Source: Hyposmocoma kahamanoa
Taxonomy: Eukaryota; Arthropoda; Insecta; Lepidoptera; Cosmopterigidae
Length of the DNA stretch: 64,000 nucleotides
Direction of reading: 5' to 3'
Assembly: GCF_003589595.1 (NCBI RefSeq)
Contig: NW_020653409.1
Location: forward strand, 2,824,145 to 2,888,144
This document shows, piece after piece, positions 1 to 10,495 of the stretch (within the stretch, counting starts at the first letter, position 1; the number at the start of each line of letters is the position of its first letter). The notes beneath the pieces were generated by a model. The model was given only the letters and a program-made list of their open reading frames with translations, was not told the origin of the DNA and ran no database searches. The position numbers and the translations under genes were made by a program.

Positions 1-140
1 CCAACGGACCTCACGAATTTTTTCTATGTGCTTGCGTCGTGTCTTTGCACTTGGTCTTTCAACGACTTTTTAGTGTTTAGTGGAGTAATTTCACAAAAAA
101 TAATTGAATATCAATTCAATAAAAATTTAATTAATGAACT
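1..140. mobile_element. Rpt-A, rearranged partial copy at window edge
   Basis: The first ~72 bases match the minus-strand Rpt-A body (cctcacgaattttttctatg, then caacgactttttag). At about 72 the sequence switches to the opposite orientation (agtggagtaatttcac ... ttcaataaaaattt). The tRNA-like part would lie before base 1. The switch shows an inverted join inside the family. Confidence 0.7.
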
Positions 141-418
141 TATCTAGTTACAAGGACTAAACTTAAAAGTCTTTACGTATGGTTTTACGTGTCATAAACT
201 TTTATGGCACTTTAGTGCCAATTTAAGCGACATAATGTACAACTTATCATTACCAGCTCATCATAGGTTATTTGTTACAGACCATAAATATTATTACAAT
301 TGATATGTGCTATGTTTTGTGCACACATCATCTCCGGGTTTGGATTGATCGAAAGCAAGTTTGTTTTATAACGTTTTTAGTTTGATTTTGTTTGTGATTC
401 TTTCGCCACTTCACCATC
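141..418. other. intergenic, nothing recognised
   Basis: AT-rich single-copy-looking sequence between an Rpt-A piece and an Rpt-C copy. I see no reading frame, repeat or RNA-like signal in it. Confidence 0.5.
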
Positions 419-635
419 TTTTTTTTTATGATATCAAGTGACGGACCAAACAAATCGTGCGCCAGGTGGTAAGCGACACGTCGATACATATCGGTTGCTG
501 ATGCTTTAAATCCCGAAGATCTGATGGGCACTGCCACTGCGCCCGTCACTCTGGGACATGAGTTGACAAGTCCCATGTGCCTGTAGTTGCATTAGCACCC
601 TTACCTTTCAACACTGGAAAGCAGTAATGTTCACA
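419..635 (-). mobile_element. Rpt-C copy, 5' truncated
   Basis: Read on the minus strand this ends in the family's A-rich tail (plus strand tttttttttatgatatcaagtgacgg). It contains the typical blocks agatctgatgggcactgcc and gttgacaagtcccatgtgcc. It stops at the internal hairpin (gcagtaatgttcacatt) and is directly followed by a second copy in the same orientation. Confidence 0.85.
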
Positions 636-946
636 TTTTTTATAACATCAAGTGACGGGACCAACAAGTCGTGCGCCTGATGGTAAGCTACAAGCCTGTC
701 GATAACGGTTACAGTGCCACTCAGAGCTTTCAAAGAGCAAAGATCTGAGGGGCACTACTACTGCGCCCGTCACCCTGAGACATAAGTTGACAAGTCCCAT
801 GTGCCTGTAATTTCACCAGCAACCTTACCCGTCATCGCCGGAACGCAGTAATGCTCACATTACTGCTTGGCGGCAGAAATAGGTAAGGTGGCAGTACTTC
901 CCAGGACGAACTCTTTCACAAGGAGCTCACTGCTACTATGATATAT
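636..946 (-). mobile_element. Rpt-C, near full length
   Basis: A near-complete minus-strand copy: A-tail end at 636, the hairpin gcagtaatgctcacattactgc near 845-867, then cttggcggcagaaatagg and the 5' end (ctctttcacaaggagctc, tgctactatg). It is tandem to the copy before it, so one probably inserted at or in the tail of the other. Length and A-rich end fit a SINE or a LINE 3' end. No autonomous partner is seen. Confidence 0.88.
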
Positions 947-2220
947 CTAGAACCCTAAAGACGTCATTTTTTTATTTTGTTTTTTTGTCAACATACAATC
1001 AGTCTTATATGTAACCATAAGCGGGTAATTTTAATGTATTTTGGAAAGTCAGGCTTACCTTTCCAACGTTGATTTGCCTTATTTTACTTTATTCAGTTAG
1101 TTGAACTCCAAATATGTTTACACTTCAATCTTCTCATCCATCCGTGTTAGTAACACATAGTGCTGTAGCCAGTTCGTTAGTATGAGTGGCTATTCTTTCT
1201 TTAGCCGCTCACGCGATGAGCTCCTCCTACCGCAAAATGGCGGCTATTTGGTTTCGCAAATTAGAAAAGCATTCAGTTTAAATACAAGTTTTTATAAATA
1301 AAAATTATTATTCTGCATTGCTAAATAAATACCCTCCGTACTACCAACAAAAACATCTCAAATAAAATGTAGTAATACACCGCAAATCCTGCACTTAAAA
1401 AGCACTAATGAAATTTTTGGTGTACTTGGATAAATATGATAATATTCCGTTTGAGTGGTTCTAACGTTTACCATGATATTACTCCTTAAAGTATAGTTTA
1501 TAAACATTTATATTCAGGGTAAACTTAAAAAACGCTACTTACGGTATGTTTTCAATAAATAAACACCGAAATCACCAGCCCAAAAAATAACACACGATTG
1601 TCGTGACGTATTTTTGAAGTTGTTTATTTTTTTTTAAATGACAGACCCAGGCATTAAAAACTTTATGGTTTGCTAGAGTAGTTACCGAAATAGCAATTAA
1701 TATTAGTTCTTTTACCTGTTATAACTTCGATATCCGATAAATCGGTATAAAATCATCACCGGCACCTCTAGGTGTGGTATGCGTACGGCTGCATGTATTG
1801 CGTGAGCGGTTATAGAACTGAATTAACCTAGTTAGTTCCTCAATAATTCTAGGCATTTGAAGATATTCGTGGATCTCATGTAATTTAGTGAACCGTGGAA
1901 CATTTCGTCGCCTTACTTTCTCAAACTCGTATCGTAAAACACAAAGTTACTGAGATGCAAGAATGGATTATCTATGTATACAAAATTTTCAGGCTGATTT
2001 CACGTAATATTACCTTAATATTTACATACTGGTTTTTAACTATTCTTAAAGTAATGCATTCAAATTAACACCCTTGATAAGAAATTTAAAATAAATAGAA
2101 AGTTTTGTCATCTGAATAATCACTCTTTATAAGATACGAGCTCGAGAAAGTAAGGAATCGATTTGTAATTTAAATGTACTATTCTGGTAGAAAGAAAGTG
2201 AGAAAATTTCAAAGCCGTAG
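947..2220. other. intergenic, nothing recognised
   Basis: About 1.3 kb of AT-rich sequence with scattered stops in all frames. A donor-like gtaag on the minus strand at 1060-1066 has no open exon behind it. No repeat family of this window occurs here. Confidence 0.5.
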
Positions 2221-2580
2221 ATCCAAAATGGTATTTTCTAGAGATATTCTAGACCCTCCATCCAGTAGCCACTTCAACTACCTGGTTCTGTAATTGAGTT
2301 CATCACGTATCTTTTGGATGTGGGTCTTCCATGTTAGAAAGACTTTATTTGAATATAAGTGTCGTATATACACACTGCGACTACACGACGTCCTTCTCCG
2401 TCCGTCCATCTGCAATGCCACCAACGAGCTGAAATATTTGAGACGTTTGAGTCTCAATGACATAGTGGTACCCTACCCAATGGGTGCTGAAGACTCCTAG
2501 GGAGTCCTAAGTCCTAGGTAGAGGCCTCGGAAACAATTGAGGGGCGTTAATGGTGTCCAGGAGGAGCTACCGTATTTGAA
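2221..2580 (-). other. unrecognised GC-richer block with short open frames on both strands
   Basis: Richer in GC than its flanks. It carries open frames of about 60 codons on the minus strand (2278-2463) and 68 on the plus strand (2294-2500). The minus frame is basic (LKRLKYFSSLVALQMDGRRR). I do not recognise either product. It could be an old transposon fragment or an exon, but no convincing splice pair frames it. Confidence 0.3.
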
Positions 2581-2629
2581 AAAAAACCTGAATTATCTAT
2601 ATAAACTACACTACTTATATATATATTTT

Positions 2630-2985
2630 TCGAATTTTTAATTGAATTAATATTAAATAATTTTTGTTGTAAAATTACTTACTAGTTTGTTATAATTATT
2701 AATACAAAGATCGAACACTCAGAAAAACATCCTTCGATCCGGTCGGATTCGAACCGACATCTTCTAACAAACCGCGCCAGACCCTATGCCAACTAAGCCA
2801 CGTAACGAACCAGCTCACGAATTTTTCTATGTGCTTGTTGTCGTATCTTTTGTATTTAAGTTTTCAACGACTTTTAAGCCCTAGCGCCATCTATGAGAAA
2901 TCTATGAAAGTATTTCATTACCCAATTAGATACCTTTACAGCTACCAATTCCTGCTAGAGGTGTCGCTATTCACTGTTTTTAAAT
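2630..2985 (-). mobile_element. Rpt-A unit, first of a dimer
   Basis: A minus-strand tRNA-like region lies at about 2738-2812: box B as ggattcgaaccgac and a box A region as ccaactaagccacg on the plus strand. It is followed by the family body (acgaatttttctatgtgctt, gcgccatctatgagaaatct). The next unit starts without a gap at a period of about 351 bp, measured between the two gatcga blocks at 2708 and 3059. Confidence 0.85.
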
Positions 2986-3335
2986 TTTTATTGTATTGAT
3001 ATTTAATAATTTTTTATGTGAAATTACTCCACTAGTTTATTTTAATTATGAATACAAAGATCGATTACTTAGAAAAAATTCCTTTGATCCGGCCGAATTC
3101 AAACCGACGTCTTCGAGCAAACCATGCCAGACGCTATGCCACGAAACGAACCAGCGGTCCTCATGCATATTTGTCTCAACAATGTGCGTGTTGTCTATCT
3201 TTTGTATTTGGTTTTTCAACGACTTTTTAGCCGTAGCGCCAACTATGAGAAATCTATGAATATCGAATTGAAGGATTTTGTTACTAAGTGTTCGATGTTT
3301 GTATTAATAATTATATATTTTTCTATAGTGAAAAA
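2986..3335 (-). mobile_element. Rpt-A unit, second of a dimer, ending in an inverted join
   Basis: This is the same unit, more diverged, and its box A region is damaged by a deletion. Near 3262 it switches orientation (atatcgaattgaaggatttt ... gttcgatgtttgtattaata), as the copy at 38133-38540 also does. The internal frames at 2996-3339 are repeat sequence, not genes. Confidence 0.82.
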
Positions 3336-3339
3336 ATAG

Positions 3340-3494
3340 GGTGGTTTGCATTAATATTAGACATAACTGGTTGAAGACTGTACCACCTCAGTCAGCCGTG
3401 ACCATGGGACCTGTAAAGGGCCCGAAACGTCGGTTTGTTTGAAAAAACAAATATACGCGATTTAAATCCGGAAAAATAATTTCATTTCCTATAT
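3340..3494 (+). mobile_element. Rpt-G copy
   Basis: It contains the family core accatgggacctgtaaaggg followed by cccgaaacgtcggtttgttt and ends with atccggaaaaataatttcat. Other copies lie at 12596, 19596, 21868 and 41100. The cgaaacgtc block resembles 3' parts of Penelope-like elements, but the link is weak. Confidence 0.7.
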
Positions 3495-4261
3495 ATATTT
3501 TTCCTTATGATCTTTTGTATTAAGTTAATATAAAAAATACGTGTCTTCAATTATTTTTTGTGGTAGTGGGCGTTGAAGTTTTTTTATCTTAACTAAGTGG
3601 GCGGTGAGCCAAAACATTTGTGAACCTGTAAACCTATGCTCTAGTGTGCTGTAGTATCCGACCATGTTGCATTTAAATTATTAAACAAATAATTATAGCA
3701 CGGGGTTATCCTACACTTTGTCTCCTATTTTGCTTTTGCAACATAGAAATAACATACCTCCGTTAAAAGCAAATTAGCAAAATTAACCATGAACAAACAT
3801 ACAAACATTTTCCAACAAACCGATTGTAACTTTCACGAGATCTCGATAAGTATTCTTTACAGCCCCCTATACACAATTAAACAATACCATTTACTACAAT
3901 GCTCACGGCTCAGGGCGCATATCTTTGTATTGCCTAGCCTGTGGCTGATCGAATTGATATTAAAGTTTATGGGGTCATACTACCATTAGATATGTGCACC
4001 TTTTCTTAACTAATTGAAGTAGTTGACTGTTTTTGTTATTTATTGTATACTTTTTATTTATAATTAGTCGAGCGTACAGACTCTACAGTGAAGTGCATAC
4101 TTTTAGAGAAACTATTCGTAATGTAAATAAAAAGGAACGCCTTTAATTCAACTTAGACATTTTTTAATAAAGTAATACTGAGTTGAATAATTTGTTGACC
4201 TTTTTATTGGATGTAAATTGATGATGAATGAGTTATTTGATTCCCTTTTCTTATTAATAAA
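3495..4261. other. intergenic, nothing recognised
   Basis: AT-rich. The 66-codon frame at 3789-3989 has no recognisable motif and no context supporting a gene. No repeat of the window's families is present. Confidence 0.45.
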
Positions 4262-4760
4262 ATATGAAATTAAATTTCGATTGAAGGATTTCGTTCCAAA
4301 TGTTCGATCTTTGTATTAATAATTGTAACAAACTAGTGGAGTAATTTCACAAAAAAATATTGAATCAATACGAATTTAAAACACAGAAAGAAAGAAAGAA
4401 AGAAATATTTATTCCATGAATAAACAACATATCACACATACATTTAACAATTACGAAACAATTATAACATGTAAGAAAAAAATCAAAATGAAAAAGGGAA
4501 AAAACAACAATTAAATAATACACACAAATAACACACTAACAGGAAGCAAATAACTGTAACAATAAATAATCACAGTTAATAGCGACATCTCTAACCATGG
4601 CAGGTAGCTGTAAAGTCACCTAACTAATAACTAAATACTTTCACAGATTTCTCATAGATGGCGCTACTGCTAAAATGTCGTTGAAAAATCAAATACAAAG
4701 ATACGACAACAAGCACATAAAAACATTCGTGAAGTCCGCTGGTTCGTTCCGTGACGAAAT
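4262..4760 (+). mobile_element. Rpt-A copy split by an insertion
   Basis: Plus-strand Rpt-A pieces lie at 4262-4384 (gttcgatctttgtattaata, agtggagtaatttcac) and 4565-4760 (atagcgacatctct, tagatggcgctac, ggttcgttccgtg). The sequence between them is foreign (see 4386-4560). The tRNA-like part is lost: only its first bases remain at 4740-4753. Confidence 0.78.
4386..4560 (-). mobile_element. retrotransposon 3' end with (GAAA)n, inserted in Rpt-A
   Basis: It starts with gaaagaaagaaagaaagaaa and atttattccatgaataaa. On the minus strand this reads as an AT-rich 3' end closed by a (TTTC)n tail. A similar tail lies at 14030-14096. It sits exactly inside an Rpt-A copy, so it is the younger insertion. 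The source element is not identified. Confidence 0.55.
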
Positions 4761-5680
4761 TCAATACAAATTTATAATAAAAGATTGTCTATGGAAGTAA
4801 GTTTAAGAGCCAGTTATCACTCCGAGCGTAATGTACTTAATAATGTAACATAATTAGGTTTATTGTTTATGTAATGTGCTATTAGCTATTATTGCGTGTT
4901 GTAGAGAGACGATTTACTAAACTATCTACGAATCATATGAACTACTTTCCATCAGGGTTTCTTTGTTTACAAATCGTCTGGGATAGGGCAATTACGCGTA
5001 ACTAGCATTGGCTAATTCCGCGTATATGACAAATGTGGCCAATTTGGGTTTTCATGCCAGTGCACATACTTTTAACGCAACTTGTGGTTGACTAACGACT
5101 TGAATAACATAAAAATAAAATGGTATCATAGACTCCTAATCGTCATGTCAATGCAAATAAGTTGACAACCTTTATGGCCGCACTTCACTTGGCTGTTCGT
5201 ATTCACTATTGGTGTTTCTCGCCCTCGTATTTTATTCAACTCGAGTAACTATGAACGACAATAAACCACAAGTGAAAGTAAAATGAATTTTAATGATATG
5301 ATGAATTATTGAAAGTCATGGAACAAAAGTTGTTGTTTAAGAAGTTAGTAATATAGTCCTGCGTGGTTGTTAGTATTTTTAAAATAACCCTGTTCAGATA
5401 AGTATAAATATTTATCGGGTGCGGCGTATTCGCACCTCAATGTAATTATGTTATTATTTTATAGGCGTGACAGCTTGCTGGCAAATGACCGCGAATTAAC
5501 TCCGCCTGCTGTTAATGACGCGCATTAAATGAGAGCTAGATTGCTCGTTAGATTGTTGCAATGAAATATGTGCACTGAGCTCGCTTTAATAAGTGTTAAA
5601 ATATTTTGTAAAGCTACCACTAACACAGACGTTGAGTGGCTAGAGAATGTTTGAAATAAAATCACTACCATCATCATAAT
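4761..5680. other. intergenic, nothing recognised
   Basis: About 0.9 kb of AT-rich DNA without a repeat of the named families and without an open frame worth reporting. Confidence 0.5.
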
Positions 5681-5825
5681 CATCGTCAACAATGCATTCT
5701 ATTGCTAGGAACGGCTCTCTTCTAAAGGCAGATTCGTGCTTTCACACGCTTTCCAAGTGAACCTTTTTCGACATGCGGATTTCATTATGTTGTTTTCCTT
5801 AATCGTTGCCGAAAGGTATTGTTAC
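5681..5825 (-). mobile_element. degenerate SINE 3' region (SINE-D type)
   Basis: The blocks acatgcggatttcattatgt and tgttttccttaatcgttgcc match, with decay, the cacgatgttttccttcaccg block of the copies at 17430 and 44300. The tRNA-like head is absent. Confidence 0.45.
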
Positions 5826-5836
5826 TAAAAAACGCA

Positions 5837-5994
5837 AATAATAAAGCACACACTCACAGCCCCGCACTAGGAAGACCCCGTATCGCGGGGTCCATGTACA
5901 CACACATAGGATTGTCAATTACACCCAATGTCACGGGAGAAATAAAAGTAGGTGATTTTTCCCGGCCCGAGAATCGCACCCGGGACCTCTGCTT
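5837..5994 (-). mobile_element. SINE-B, head truncated
   Basis: On the minus strand: box B (plus strand gaatcgcacccggg), then the family body (gagaaataaaagtagg, tgtcaattacaccca) and the tail side gcacacactca. The copy stops before box A. It abuts the Rpt-A copy that follows. Confidence 0.85.
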
Positions 5995-5997
5995 AAT

Positions 5998-6405
5998 TGA
6001 GTGTTCGAAGTTTGTATTAATAATTAGTGGAGTAATTTCACATAAAAAATAATTGAATATCAATTGAATAAAAATTTAAATGCAATGAATAGCGACATCT
6101 CTAGTCGGGGTTGGTAGCTGTAAAGGTTTCGTCTCCGAGTTAGATATAACTGGGAGACGAAATTTCATAGATTTCTCATAGATGGCGCTACGACTAAAAA
6201 GTCTTTGAAAAACCAAATACAAAGATACGACGCAACCACGTAGAAAAATTCGAGAGGTCCGCTGGTTCGTTCCGTGGCTTAGTTGGTATAGCGTATGACA
6301 CGGTATGGTAGAACACGTCGGTTTGAAGGCCGGATCGAAGGAATTTTTTCTGAGTTTTCGATCTTTGTAATAATAATTATAATATATAATTGTAAATGTT
6401 TCATT
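5998..6405 (+). mobile_element. Rpt-A, near full length, plus strand
   Basis: The order is agtggagtaatttcac, atagcgacatctct, tagatggcgctacgac, cacgtagaaaaattcg and the tRNA-like segment 6263-6342. Box A is intact at tggcttagttggtatagcg; box B is damaged (ggtttgaaggccgg). The copy starts at a different point of the unit than the one at 10097, that is, it is circularly permuted. Open frames at 6076-6426 and 6295-6612 are repeat sequence. Confidence 0.85.
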
Positions 6406-6936
6406 GAAAAAAAAAACCGTCCTCAAAACTTTGCTTATCGACTTTTTTCAATTTCCATGGGATCATCTGATTCTGAATTCTTGGTGACAATGCGACTGTT
6501 ACAGACTCTTTGTACGTTTTGTATTTTCTTTTCTTATTGTCACGGTGACGATGATTTGTTGATTACATGTATTGTGTCAAGTGAAAAGTCGACTTTTGTT
6601 TGCGGAAAATAATTAGTAATTTGTGATAACCGAGCGGTACAGCATCGGGACCACCTCAATTGAAACAAAAAAAGACTTTTCAAAATCGGTGCACAATTGA
6701 TGGAGAAATTGGTGAATACACGGACATGCCTCTAAAATTTGAGGATTTCCTTCGATTTTCAGGGGATCCCCTCATCAGATTGTGACTTGGTGACAATGGG
6801 ACTACCACGAGAGTGCGCCTTTTAAAACAAAAAAAGAATTTTCAAAATCGGTCCACAATTGACAGAGATATCTGAAAACGTACATGCAGCCTTACATATA
6901 ACCTTCTCCTTTTTTTGAAGTCGGTTAAAAAAGGGG
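6406..6936 (+). mobile_element. Rpt-F related, diverged copy
   Basis: The tail ccttctcctttttttgaagtc...ggttaaaaaa at 6902-6936 is the family end. Two internal blocks (ggtgacaatgcgact at about 6483 and ggtgacaatgggact at about 6790) are direct duplicates, so an internal tandem duplication or two overlapping copies is likely. Aaaatcggtgcacaattgat is the family's usual core. Confidence 0.7.
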
Positions 6937-6953
6937 TTTTACATATTATAATG

Positions 6954-7162
6954 ACTGCCTCCGTGGCCGAACGGTTACCATGCCGGACTGCCACGCAGAG
7001 GTCCCAGGTTCGATTCCCGGGCCGGGGGAAATGTTTGTATGGCCTACATTTATTTCTCTCGTGAGTTTGGGTGTAATTTGTGGTTGTCTATGTGTGTGTC
7101 CATGGCACCCGCGACACAGGGTTTCCCTAGTGCGGGGCTATGTTGAGTGTGTGCGTTATAAT
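6954..7162 (+). mobile_element. SINE-B, full length
   Basis: An intact tRNA-like head at 6954-7027 (box A tggccgaacggttacc, box B ggttcgattcc) is followed by the body (catttatttctctcgtgagt, gttgtctatgtgtgtgtcc, ttccctagtgcggggc) and the end gagtgtgtgcgttata. Both promoter boxes are close to consensus, so the copy is comparatively young. The 85-codon frame inside is not a gene. Confidence 0.92.
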
Positions 7163-7596
7163 GGCACTAATTTAACTACTGTCCCTAACATTACACTGTG
7201 TTTTATTTTAGAAGCAATGCTTAGTACCTCGCACTAGTCTAAGGAGTAAAAGAGAAAATTTATTTAAATTATATAGGATATTTAATAACCTTTCATCAGT
7301 TATAGTAATGATACTTAGAGGGGCAAGTAGTTAAAGGCATTTAGTGTGAAGGAATTTTGTTGTCCACTATAAGGAAACGTTATATCGACATTTAATGTAC
7401 CTTGTTGCTTTTAAATAAAATAGACTCTTGGGTGTTGTAATAAGGGATAACTGGGAGATAGGAATCTGAGCTTTTCTGTATGTTAAGATGGCAACTTTTA
7501 TGCCTATTTTATGTATTCGCAATTTAACCAAGAATGCTGAAGTTGTGCTAATTAATTAACTAAACATTTCGCATATTTACGTCTTTTGTTTCTCTT

Positions 7597-7857
7597 TTTT
7601 AACAGACTTCAAAAAAAGGAGGTTTTTTTGTACGTATGTTACACGATAACTCGATTTGGGAACCGATTTGTATGATTCTGTTTTGTTGTAAAGAGGTTGT
7701 CTCAGTATTGCTCCTGTTTAAATTTGAAGTAATTATACCACCTCTAAGGGTCATCGGGTTTCGCGTACTTTCCGGTAACCGATTTCAATGAAACTTGGCA
7801 AATAGATGTAATTCCACGAAATTTTGAGGTCGGTTATTTAGTACTTTGTATTGCGCT
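7597..7857 (-). mobile_element. Rpt-F copy
   Basis: A minus-strand copy. The plus strand shows taacagacttcaaaaaaagg at one end and gaggtcggttatttagtact at the other, with gaaccgatttgtatgattct and cttggcaaatagatgtaatt inside. Confidence 0.82.
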
Positions 7858-7892
7858 TGTTTGGTATATTAATAAAATATATATAGTAATTA

Positions 7893-8178
7893 ATAGCAGT
7901 AGAGCTCCTTGTGAAAGAGTTCGTCCATGGAAGTACTACCACCTATTTCTGCCGCCAAGCAGTAACGAGAGCATTACTGTGTTCCGGTTTTGAAGGGTAA
8001 GGGTGCTGGTGAAATTACAGGCACATGGGACTTGTCAACTTATGTCTCAGGGCGCAATGGCAGTGCCCATAAGATCTTTGCGATTTAAAGTACTGAGTGG
8101 CACTGCAACTGTTATTTAGAGGCCTGTCGTTTACCACCAGGCGCACGACTTGTTCGTCCCGTCAGTTGGTTATTATAA
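7893..8178 (+). mobile_element. Rpt-C, full length
   Basis: It runs from tagcagtagagctccttgtg to gtcccgtcagttggttatta, with cctatttctgccgccaagca and the internal gcagtaacgagagcattact hairpin. The tail is replaced by a (TA)n run that leads into a SINE-B piece. Confidence 0.9.
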
Positions 8179-8204
8179 ATATATATATATCGCATAAATA
8201 CCCT

Positions 8205-8367
8205 ATAAACCCTTTGTCGCGGGTGTCACGGACACACACACAGGTAGACAACCACAAATTGCACCCAAACTCACGAGACAAATAAATGTAAGCGACGCAA
8301 ATATTTCTTCCGACCAGGTAATCGAACCCGGGACCTCTGTTTGGTAGTCACGGTCACGGAGGCAGTT
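8205..8367 (-). mobile_element. SINE-B, diverged
   Basis: The minus-strand head (box B as gtaatcgaacccggg on the plus strand; head end acggaggcagttga) and body are present. The tail end next to the (TA)n run is worn. Confidence 0.85.
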
Positions 8368-8410
8368 GAAACTTGATGTGAAATTAATGAACCCCTATTT
8401 AAGCATCAAC

Positions 8411-8522
8411 ATCGTGAGTTTGACATAAACAAGAGAAATAAATGTGAGGCATGCAAATATTTCTTCCGGCCCGGGAACCGAACCCGGGACATTTGCGTGA
8501 CAGTCTAGCATGGAAACGTTTT
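8411..8522 (-). mobile_element. SINE-B, head plus first body block
   Basis: A second minus-strand copy with box B gggaaccgaacccgggac and a box A region gcatggaaacgtt. Only about 110 bp is present. It is tandem to the copy at 8205-8367. Confidence 0.78.
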
Positions 8523-9288
8523 AATATAATAATAAAAAAAAACAGTCATACTAAAAATGTATTGTTAAAATTTATGGTTATGTCATTAGTGATATAGAAG
8601 AAGTCTCTAACCCCGATTCATACTTCATTCAACGATGGCTCCATAACCAAATTTAATCTGAAATCAAACTTAATAGTATATATTTATATGCTATAAACTA
8701 AGTGGTTAATCTTCGGGTATAATTTGCAAAATAATTCGACAAATTCGGTCAAATCAGACTTGCCCTTTGCTTTTGAATTCCTTTTGCCTAAGTGGAATTA
8801 AATTAGGGTTGACAGGTTGTGTGATTGTATGTATGGAATTATTTCTGCATCTTCACTTTTGTTTGGGCGTATTTTGTGTGTGTGACTACTGCCACCATAA
8901 CTCTTCCAGGAATCTCATCTGCCATCAACAGCCGCATGATCCAAAGTATTTGCTCCTGTAGTAATGACCTTGTTTAGGCATGTATTTAAATGATCATTTC
9001 AAATTTGCGAAAGCGGCATGCAAAAAAATTGAAACGGTCATCTTTTTTCATTCATTTATGCTCATTCTCTGAGACATAAATAAAATAAATCAATGGATAT
9101 TTTAATCTGTTCTGAGCTACGCAAAAATGTTTGATTTGTCTAAATAAACTTTGATAGTTTCATGCTAAGACAAAAAATGAGCATTAAAAATAAAATTTAG
9201 ATACTTATTTTTTATAATTCGATTTAGTAAAATACTTTCTAATTTTCATTTATTAAAATATTTGTATACAAATATTATGTTAATTATA
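8523..9288. other. intergenic with a diverged low-copy motif
   Basis: It contains ttaatcttcgggtataattt...cagacttgccctttgc near 8706-8770, which resembles 11018-11100 and 11165-11225. Otherwise nothing is recognised. Confidence 0.35.
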
Positions 9289-9574
9289 CATTGACTTACA
9301 AATAAACGGACGACGGGTCTAATACAAAAACCACGAAAAAAATGTCCCAAGTCAACCTATTTAAACGTAGTGACGTGTAAAGGAATATGAAAAAGCTAAA
9401 ACGTTGAATTTAAATTGTAATGTCATCGCAGTACTGTCTAATTTTGCTTGCTTCGCTGCCAGTCGAACAAACGAAGACTAAAGCGTGAATGACGCTCTGT
9501 ATACGATTTTAACGCCCTATAAGTTCGGACACTTTTTAGCGCGGACCCGACGTCCATATAATTGTAAGTCAATG
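9289..9574 (+). mobile_element. MITE-E, complete, with 8-bp target duplication
   Basis: The terminal inverted repeats are about 32 bp: cattgacttacaaataaacg at the left and attgtaagtcaatg at the right. The element is flanked by taattata at 9281-9288 and again at 9575-9582. An 8-bp duplication points to the hAT group, though other superfamilies also make 8 bp. There is no transposase. The frame at 9438-9620 is terminal-repeat sequence. Confidence 0.92.
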
Positions 9575-10096
9575 TAATTATAATATAATTTGACCAGAAA
9601 CCATCTTCGGAAACAAGCAAATTCGCTTTTGCTACTCACCGGCCGCTGCCGCGACACGCTCGCTTCGCTCGCTCGGCTCGTACTGCTTTTTTACATGCTA
9701 ACCTAAACTAACCTATTGAATGGACGGGACGGCGCAATCACAATATCGTACCTGAAAAAAGAGAATCAAATATAATTTTTGAATACCAAATATTAATTTA
9801 GGATGTTTAAACATACTGATAGTGTTACCTTAAATGCAGTTCATTTATAATTTATCTGTAGATCCAACTAATATGGAACAATTATATATAATTGTGTACA
9901 TAAATGTATATATCAAACATAAATAATATCGTTTATTTGTAAAAGTGCACATTTACAATAGACCAATTATGTGTTTGAGGATCAAATAATGTTATCCCAT
10001 AAAAAAAGTGCGATCATATTATGTAAACATTACAATTATACATACTTAGGATCAATTAAGAATGATATCGAAGTATTTTAAATTATTTATATAATA
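9575..10096. other. intergenic
   Basis: A short GC-rich run gctcgcttcgctcgctcggc lies at about 9659. A good acceptor-like site on the minus strand at 9752 (cttttttcag read on that strand) is followed by only 38 bp before a weak donor. No gene is called. Confidence 0.4.
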
Positions 10097-10495
10097 AATT
10101 ACATTGTATTTAAAAATTTTATTCAATTGATATTCAATAATTTTTTTTGAAATTACTCCACTAGTTTGTTGTAATCATTAATACAAAGATCGAACACTCA
10201 GAAAAAATTCCTTCGATCCGGTCGGATTCGAACCGACGTCTTCTTGCATACCGTGCCAGACGCTATACCAACTAAGCCACGGAACGAACCAACCGACCCA
10301 ACGAATTTTTCTATGTGCTTGTGTCGTGTCTTTGTATTTGGTTTTTCAACGATTTTGTAGTCGTAGCGCAATCTATGAGAAATCTGTAAAAGATTTATCA
10401 CCCAGTTAGTACCTTTACAGCTACTAGTCCTGGCGAGAGATGTCTCTATTCACTGTATTTTAAATTTTTATTGAATTGATATTCAATTATTTATA
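10097..10495 (-). mobile_element. Rpt-A, complete unit with terminal direct repeats
   Basis: This single copy starts and ends with the same ~35-bp block (tttattcaattgatattcaa at 10120 and tttattgaattgatattcaa near 10467). The tRNA-like region is at 10216-10285 (box B ggattcgaaccgacg and box A ccaactaagccacgg on the plus strand). Terminal direct repeats in a lone copy are what one unit cut from a tandem array would show. Confidence 0.87.

Noticed and set aside
6954..7027. A tRNA gene at the SINE-B head
   Set aside because: Identical context recurs at over ten loci, always followed by the same body; it is a SINE promoter.
9714..9751. A 38-bp minus-strand exon after a strong cttttttcag acceptor
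   Set aside because: Weak donor, tiny size and no partner exon.
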